DNA of 48,187 nucleotides from TTA-H9 sp002071415. GTDB lineage: Bacteria; Bacteroidota; Bacteroidia; Bacteroidales; TTA-H9. A program made the position numbers and the translations under genes. The notes under the pieces are model-generated. The model was not told the origin of the DNA and made no database searches. It was given only the letters and a program-made list of their open reading frames with translations. Where the stretch lies: NCBI GenBank assembly GCA_035411425.1, contig DAONSX010000014.1, positions 1 through 48,187 of the forward strand, given 5' to 3'. Below are positions 43,234 through 48,187 of this stretch, one piece after another. Each line of letters begins with the position of its first letter. Positions within the stretch are counted from its first letter, which is position 1.

Positions 43234-44277
43234 ATGAAAAAATTATTAACGGTTATTATAGTTTTTCTATCATTGATAACTGCTACATCCTGTTCCAAAA
43301 GCAGTTCAAAAAAATCTTCGACCGGTGGTACACTCGAAGTTTTGGTTGTCACCGATAGTCATGAGCAATGGAATGGTAAAATCGGGGATACCATACGTTC
43401 TCTGTTCGCTCGATATATTCCCTGTCTTCCTATGCCTGAGGAATCGTTTACTCCTTTACCAATACTTTCCAAGACTCTTTACGAAAATGATATGTATAAG
43501 GCTCATCACAATATCTTTATCGTAAGTATAGACCCAAAATTAACAAAACCATCCATAAATCTGGAAAGGAATTATTGGGCTGAACCCCAATTGATCATTC
43601 ACTTTTCTTGTCCATCCGATACTTCCTTTTTTTGCTTGTTTAATCAATACTACCCTTCTTTATATGAACTTTACAGGGAGGTAGAAAAAGATCGTATTCA
43701 GAAACTTTTTACCTCAAATCCGGCCAAAGAGATTATTACTAAGCTTCAATCCAAATATGGAATAGATATGCTTATTCCCGGCGGATTCACAGTTGCCAGA
43801 GAAGAAGAAAATTTTATTTGGATAAGACAAACTATTCACCGTCGCAAGCAAGACACAGAAACGGGATTTCTGGTATATTACAGGCCATATACCGATACGG
43901 CTCAGTTTAATGGTAAAAACATTATTCGTACACGAGATTCTATTACCCGAAAATATATTCCTGGAGCAGTCGAAGGTTCATATATGGCCACTTCGGTAGA
44001 CGTTATTCCTCCACAATTTAAGCGAACCTCTAAATTTTCGACGGGTTTTGCCGTCGAAACACGTGGACTCTGGAAAGTAGTAAACGATTTTATGGGTGGA
44101 CCCTTTATCAGCTATACTTTTGCCGATACAAAACGTCAACGAATCGTTACTGTAGAAGGTTATCTATATCATCCCAATTCGGAACAGAGAAAATACATGC
44201 TTCAGATCGAAAGCCTTCTCAATACTGCTAAGGTTTATGATGAACAGGAACAACAAAATGTCCCAACTAAAAAATAA
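43234..44277 (+). CDS. DUF4837-type lipoprotein
   Basis: The 347-residue protein has a lipoprotein signal MKKLLTVIIVFLSLITATSC with the lipobox Cys followed by a Ser/Lys-rich linker (SKSSSKKSS). The body contains a short beta-rich region, TLEVLVVTDSHEQWNGKIGD, and blocks such as VEGSYMATSVDVIPPQFKR and GLWKVVNDFMGGPF, as in DUF4837 proteins. The function is unknown. Location directly after the LysM transglycosylase implies a cell-wall or outer-membrane role. The spacing to DPP IV is 13 bp, so all three may be co-transcribed. Confidence 0.75.
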   Translation: MKKLLTVIIVFLSLITATSCSKSSSKKSSTGGTLEVLVVTDSHEQWNGKIGDTIRSLFARYIPCLPMPEESFTPLPILSKTLYENDMYKAHHNIFIVSIDPKLTKPSINLERNYWAEPQLIIHFSCPSDTSFFCLFNQYYPSLYELYREVEKDRIQKLFTSNPAKEIITKLQSKYGIDMLIPGGFTVAREEENFIWIRQTIHRRKQDTETGFLVYYRPYTDTAQFNGKNIIRTRDSITRKYIPGAVEGSYMATSVDVIPPQFKRTSKFSTGFAVETRGLWKVVNDFMGGPFISYTFADTKRQRIVTVEGYLYHPNSEQRKYMLQIESLLNTAKVYDEQEQQNVPTKK

Positions 44278-44290
44278 TCTATAAACTATA

Positions 44291-46453
44291 ATGAACTATA
44301 CATCTTTATCTTTGTCGAAAAAGAAATTACTGGTACTGTTTTTATTGCTGAATTATGTGCTCATTTCGCAAGCTCAGGAAAAACACTTTACTGCTGAAGA
44401 TGCTTCATACAATAATCCGGCACTATACCCCAAAGGATTGAGCAATCTATCATGGATTCCCGAAACTGATTTTTACGCTTTCACGAATGAAAAAGCCCTG
44501 ATTAAAAAAGAAGCCACCAAAGAAACTTCCGACACTCTCATTTTTTTGCAGCAATTCAACCAGCTTCTGGTGCAAAACAACGAGAAAGCCGGGAAGGGAT
44601 TTCCTCGCATGACCTGGATCAATAAAAATGAATTCCGATTTCAAAAAGGGAATAAGTTCTATTTATGTAATCCTGAATCCCAAAGAATTGTTCTTTTAAC
44701 TCAAATACCCGAAAACGCAGGCAATGTCGATATATCGGAATCTTCTCAGCATATAGCCTATACCCTTGATAATAATCTTTATATTAATTTAAGGGGAGAA
44801 CAGAGAATCATCTCTGATGAAAAGAATTCGGGAATTTTATATGGCAGTGAAAGAGTTTATCGCAATGAATGGGGAATCAGTAAGGGAACTTTCTGGAGCC
44901 CTGATGGAACCAAACTGGCATTTTACCGGATGGATGAAACTATGGTTACCGATTATCCCATAATAGATATTACGTCGAGGCCTGCAAAAGTCAATAATAT
45001 TAAATATCCTATGGCGGGCATGCCTATTCATCATGTTACTGTGGGAGTTTACAACATACTGACCCAAAAAACGGTTTATCTAAACACACCCGAACCATCG
45101 GCTCATTATTTAACCAATATTACATGGTCGCCCGATAATAAGAGCATTTATATAGCTGTTCTGAACCGGGAACAAAATCATTTGTGGCTCAATTGCTATG
45201 ATGTCTCTACTGGAAATCTGAAAAGGATACTTTTCGAGGAAACCTCTCCGCGTTACGTAGAACCTGAAAATGGTCCATGGTTCATGCCGGCAAATCCTGC
45301 ACAGTTTGTTTGGCAGAGTGAAAGAGATGGATATAACCATCTTTATTTATACGATACATCGGGAAATCTTATCAAACAGCTTACAAAAGGTAATTGGGAG
45401 GTGCAGGAAATATCAGGATATTCACAAAAATTACACAAATTTATTATCCTTTCCACAAAGGACAGCCCACTCGAAAGCAATATTTTTACAGTAGATATAC
45501 GTAATAATGAGGTAAGACGCATAAATGAAGAAGGTGGGAGCCACTCGGTAAAATTCAACAGCTATGGCGATTGTTTTTTAGATATTTATTCTAATAGCGA
45601 AGTTCCTTTGAAGATAAGACTCAATAAGCTGAATGCTAAAATTGACAAGATCATATTTACGGCCGAGAATCCTTTGAAAGATTATAAACTAGGGGAAACC
45701 ACTGTATTTACGATTAAGAATGACGATAATGATGATTTATATTGCCGAATGATTACACCTCCCGATTTTGACACTTCGAAAATATATCCTGTAATTGTTT
45801 ATGTTTATGGTGGCCCGCATAATCAGTTAATTAGGAATTCGTGGTTGAGCGGAGCGGGCATTTATTTAAACTATCTCAGCCAAAGGGGTTATATTGTTTT
45901 CAGCTTGGACAACCGGGGTAGTGCCAACCGAGGATTTGAGTTCGAAAGCGTTATACATAGACATGTTGGAATGTATGAAGTGGAAGATCAAATATGCGGC
46001 ATCAATTATTTGAAACAACTGCATTATGTAGATACTACGAGAATTGGCTTGGATGGCTGGAGTTACGGTGGATTTATGGTGATCAATCTAATGTTGCAAC
46101 ACCCCCAAACCTTCAAGGCAGGATGTGCTGGCGGACCGGTATGCGATTGGAAATATTATGAAGCCATGTATGGAGAGCGTTACATGGATACTCCCGAAGA
46201 AAATCCGGAAGGTTACCAAAATTCGAGTCTCCTTTCGAAAGCCAATTGTTTAAATAGAAGACTGCTTGTAATACATTGTACGACTGATCCTGTGGTTGTC
46301 TGGCAAAACAGCATCGATTTCGTTCAGAAGTGCATAGAAAAAGGAATTTTGCTCGATTATTTTATTTACCCCGGCCACGATCATAATGTTGCTGGAAAAG
46401 ACAGAGCACATCTTATCAAAAAAATAGAAGACTATTTCGAGAGAAACCTTTGA
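44291..46453 (+). CDS. Dipeptidyl peptidase IV (S9 family)
   Basis: The 720-residue exported serine peptidase releases X-Pro/X-Ala dipeptides from N-termini. It has a signal peptide (MNYTSLSLSKKKLLVLFLLLNYVLISQAQ) and a beta-propeller (about 40-470; YGSERVYRNEWGISKGTFWSPDGTKLAFYRMDE carries the family glutamate-type motif). The C-terminal alpha/beta-hydrolase domain has the nucleophile Ser in GWSYGGFM, Asp in CTTDPVVVWQ and His in GHDHNV. The usual second Asp after the catalytic Asp is Pro here (TDPV versus ADDN). There is no T9SS tail, so it is probably periplasmic or lipid-independent. With the PPAD-like deiminase nearby, it could take part in peptide use. Confidence 0.9.
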   Translation: MNYTSLSLSKKKLLVLFLLLNYVLISQAQEKHFTAEDASYNNPALYPKGLSNLSWIPETDFYAFTNEKALIKKEATKETSDTLIFLQQFNQLLVQNNEKAGKGFPRMTWINKNEFRFQKGNKFYLCNPESQRIVLLTQIPENAGNVDISESSQHIAYTLDNNLYINLRGEQRIISDEKNSGILYGSERVYRNEWGISKGTFWSPDGTKLAFYRMDETMVTDYPIIDITSRPAKVNNIKYPMAGMPIHHVTVGVYNILTQKTVYLNTPEPSAHYLTNITWSPDNKSIYIAVLNREQNHLWLNCYDVSTGNLKRILFEETSPRYVEPENGPWFMPANPAQFVWQSERDGYNHLYLYDTSGNLIKQLTKGNWEVQEISGYSQKLHKFIILSTKDSPLESNIFTVDIRNNEVRRINEEGGSHSVKFNSYGDCFLDIYSNSEVPLKIRLNKLNAKIDKIIFTAENPLKDYKLGETTVFTIKNDDNDDLYCRMITPPDFDTSKIYPVIVYVYGGPHNQLIRNSWLSGAGIYLNYLSQRGYIVFSLDNRGSANRGFEFESVIHRHVGMYEVEDQICGINYLKQLHYVDTTRIGLDGWSYGGFMVINLMLQHPQTFKAGCAGGPVCDWKYYEAMYGERYMDTPEENPEGYQNSSLLSKANCLNRRLLVIHCTTDPVVVWQNSIDFVQKCIEKGILLDYFIYPGHDHNVAGKDRAHLIKKIEDYFERNL

Positions 46454-46791
46454 TCTCCATCTGTCTATGCTTAAATAGCCTTGGCTATCTTCAAAATCGA
46501 GAAGATGAATTCTTGTTTCACAACATCTGACTGAATTATCCATCGAATTGCTCGAAAATTCGACAATTCAAATTCTTATCATACTTTGCTAACTTATTGA
46601 AATATTGAGAGTTCTGATTGATTTGCAGTTATAAACCTTGGTTTTTCTGATTTTAACCCCTAAAATCCCAATTTATACGTAATTAAATAAAGGATGATTG
46701 CTGTATATGTTTGTATACGACCATCTTCTTATAATTTTGCAATTGTGTATTTACGTAATTTTTAGTATTTTACCTTTAAAATTTAGCTACT
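46454..46791. other. Intergenic region before transposase
   Basis: This is 338 bp without a coding frame. There are small hairpins: GAATTG and TCGAA paired with TTCGA and CAATTC (46545-46569, one bulge), and GTATA/TATAC (46703-46718). The octamer-like TACGTAATT appears twice (near 46675 and 46752). One of these may be the left end of the insertion element, but the right end is outside the window so the terminal repeat cannot be identified. Confidence 0.45.
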
Positions 46792-48187
46792 ATGACAAAA
46801 ACATCCTGATTGGGCACTGAAATTCCTAAAAAAGGCACTGAACTCCGTTTTTTGAACGGTCATTATTACCTCTATGAGGTAACCAGTAAATGGAACCCAG
46901 AGAAAAAACGCTCCCAAAAAGTAACAGGAAAACTTCTTGGAAAAATTACCGAAAAGGATGGGTTTATAGAATCTGAAAAGGCAAGATTGCGTAGGCAAAA
47001 TTCTATATCCTCATTGACGGTCAAGGAATATGGATTTTCTTTCCTCTACGAACAATTGCTGGGTGATTACACTACCCTGCTAAAGAAGCATTTTGAAGAA
47101 GATTGGCAGACCATTCTTGCCCTGGCTTATGGGCCCTTGCTGTATTGTTCTCCACTAAAGAACATGTCATTTCATTATTTCAACAGCTACTTATCAGAGC
47201 TGTACAGTGAAGTAACCCTATCACCCAACAGTTTGAGTGGTTTTCTACGCGCACTGGGCATTAGACGGGAATCGATTGTTCGTTTCTTCAGAGAATTCAA
47301 TTATGCCAACGACTGTATTATTTTTGATGGCACGGATATGAACTCGAAATCTTCGTTGATGTACTTACCAAAAGAAGGTAAAAGCAAACGAGGCATTTAT
47401 GAATCGCTTATCGATTTGATGTTTGTTTTTTCAATAGAGCAACGCCTTCCGATTTATTACAGAATAAATCAGGGCAATATCAAAGATGTAAAGGCATTTC
47501 GTTTATGTTTGGAAGAATGCAAGATAGCTGATGCTGTAATTATTTTGGACAAGGGATTTTATTCAAAAGAAAACATAAAACAGGTAAAAGACGAACAGCT
47601 CAAGTTTATTATCCCTTTAAGAAGGACTTCTTCGCTTATAGATTATACGATAAGAAGGAAAGGGGGCAAAGAGGTTTTCGATGGTTATTTCAAGTTCGAA
47701 GGTCGGTATATTTGTTATTACAGCTACAAGACAGAAGGCAATGATATGCTTCACCTGTACCTGGACGAGAAGCTGCGTGTAGAAGAGGGAAAGGATTTTC
47801 TGGAGAGAATAGAGAACGGCTCAAAAGGTTACACCATGGAACAATTCAACAAAAAGAATCCACAGTTTGGTACGATTGCTCTGCTTACAAATGCTGTAAA
47901 GGCACCACAGAAGATTTACGTCGATTACAAAAGTCGTGGAGAGGTGGAGCAAATGATTGATACCTTGAAAGATGTGGTGGAAGCCGATATGAGTTACATG
48001 CAAAACGAATTTGCACTCGAAGGCTGGATGTTTATCAACTACATCGCATTACATTGGTATTATCGGATATACCAACAATTGCTGGCAAAACATGAGCTCA
48101 ATGGGAAATTTTCACCTAAAGATTTTATTAGCTTCCTGACTTCGACACATTTTAAAAGACATTTTTACAACAATCACACAATGAGAT
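46792..48187 (+). mobile_element. Insertion sequence, IS4/IS1634-like, truncated by window edge
   Basis: This is an IS represented by its transposase frame. The left boundary is not resolved but lies between 46454 and 46792; the right end is outside the window. It directly follows the DPP IV gene. Confidence 0.75.
46792..48187 (+). CDS. DDE transposase (IS4/IS1634-like), in-frame UGA at codon 6, 3' end missing
   Basis: From 46810 the frame is open for 459 codons to the window edge. The DDE residues are visible: Asp in IIFDGTDMNS (about 47326-47337), Asp in IILDKGFYSKENI (about 47548) and the IS4 signature Y-(2)-R-(3)-E-(6)-K in YKSRGEVEQMIDTLK (about 47926). The N-terminal block KGTELRFLNGHYYLYEV is typical of Bacteroidota transposases of this group. 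The ATG at 46792 is followed by a TGA at 46807-46809 in the same frame, then TTG (46810) and the conserved part. Either translation starts at that TTG or the copy carries a nonsense mutation. TGG is used for Trp throughout, so UGA is not reassigned. The family is sure; the functional state is not. Confidence 0.8.

Noticed and set aside
46475..46490. ATAGCC/GGCTAT hairpin after DPP IV as a terminator
   Set aside because: The 2-base loop is too small and there is no T-tract.
46807..46809. UGA read as tryptophan
   Set aside because: Other genes in the window end in TGA (for example the EnvC-like gene, atpD and the PAD gene), and TGG is used for Trp throughout.

Overview
The window looks like a chromosomal segment of a low-GC member of the Bacteroidota, most likely class Bacteroidia. 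The reasons are lineage-typical gene blocks (dut-TPR-DUF4292-EnvC; coaX-OMP-TPR-lptC-CorC-ppiD; ileS-DksA-lspA; DUF4175-RsbW-like-ybeY-mnmG), an atpD-atpC pair separate from the other ATP synthase genes, TAnnTTTG-type -7 promoter elements, and a protein with a type IX secretion (T9SS) C-terminal domain. All identifications come from reading the sequence; no database search was run.

Layout. From 1 to about 20.4 kb, 14 of 15 protein genes are on the minus strand. They include an acetyltransferase, TPR proteins, a zinc-ribbon/Nif3 pair, the cell-wall block EnvC-DUF4292-TPR-dut, a giant NtrY-like histidine kinase, a zinc-ribbon methyltransferase, mnmG, ybeY, a degenerate RsbW-like protein and a DUF4175-type membrane protein. 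lpxK is the only plus-strand gene here. From 20.53 kb to the end, 17 of 18 protein genes are on the plus strand: a two-domain acyltransferase, ileS, a DksA-like protein, lspA, atpDC, coaX, an outer-membrane protein, TPR, lptC, CorC, ppiD, dnaG, a LysM transglycosylase, DUF4837, DPP IV and a transposase. The exceptions are tRNA-Phe and a peptidylarginine-deiminase gene.

Main observations. (1) Two parS-like sequences lie 322 bp apart, one in the mnmG leader and one in the mnmG coding sequence. With the sharp polarity flip at 20.44-20.53 kb they suggest an origin-proximal segment. (2) The secreted deiminase at 38.7-40.8 kb matches Porphyromonas gingivalis PPAD at every active-site position I can recall, with a constant offset of +9. 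It carries an additional domain before its T9SS signal and abuts an inverted-repeat-rich spacer. (3) The IS4/IS1634-like transposase at the right edge has an in-frame UGA at codon 6. (4) An RsbW-like fold without ATP-binding residues is embedded in the DUF4175-ybeY-mnmG operon.

Functionally the window is dominated by envelope biogenesis (lpxK, lptC, lspA, EnvC, ppiD, MltD-like, OlsF-like), tRNA and rRNA maturation (mnmG, ybeY, ileS, tRNA-Phe), replication (dnaG, dut) and energy or cofactor supply (atpDC, coaX). A possible proteolysis/citrullination pair (DPP IV and PPAD-like) lies near the right end.
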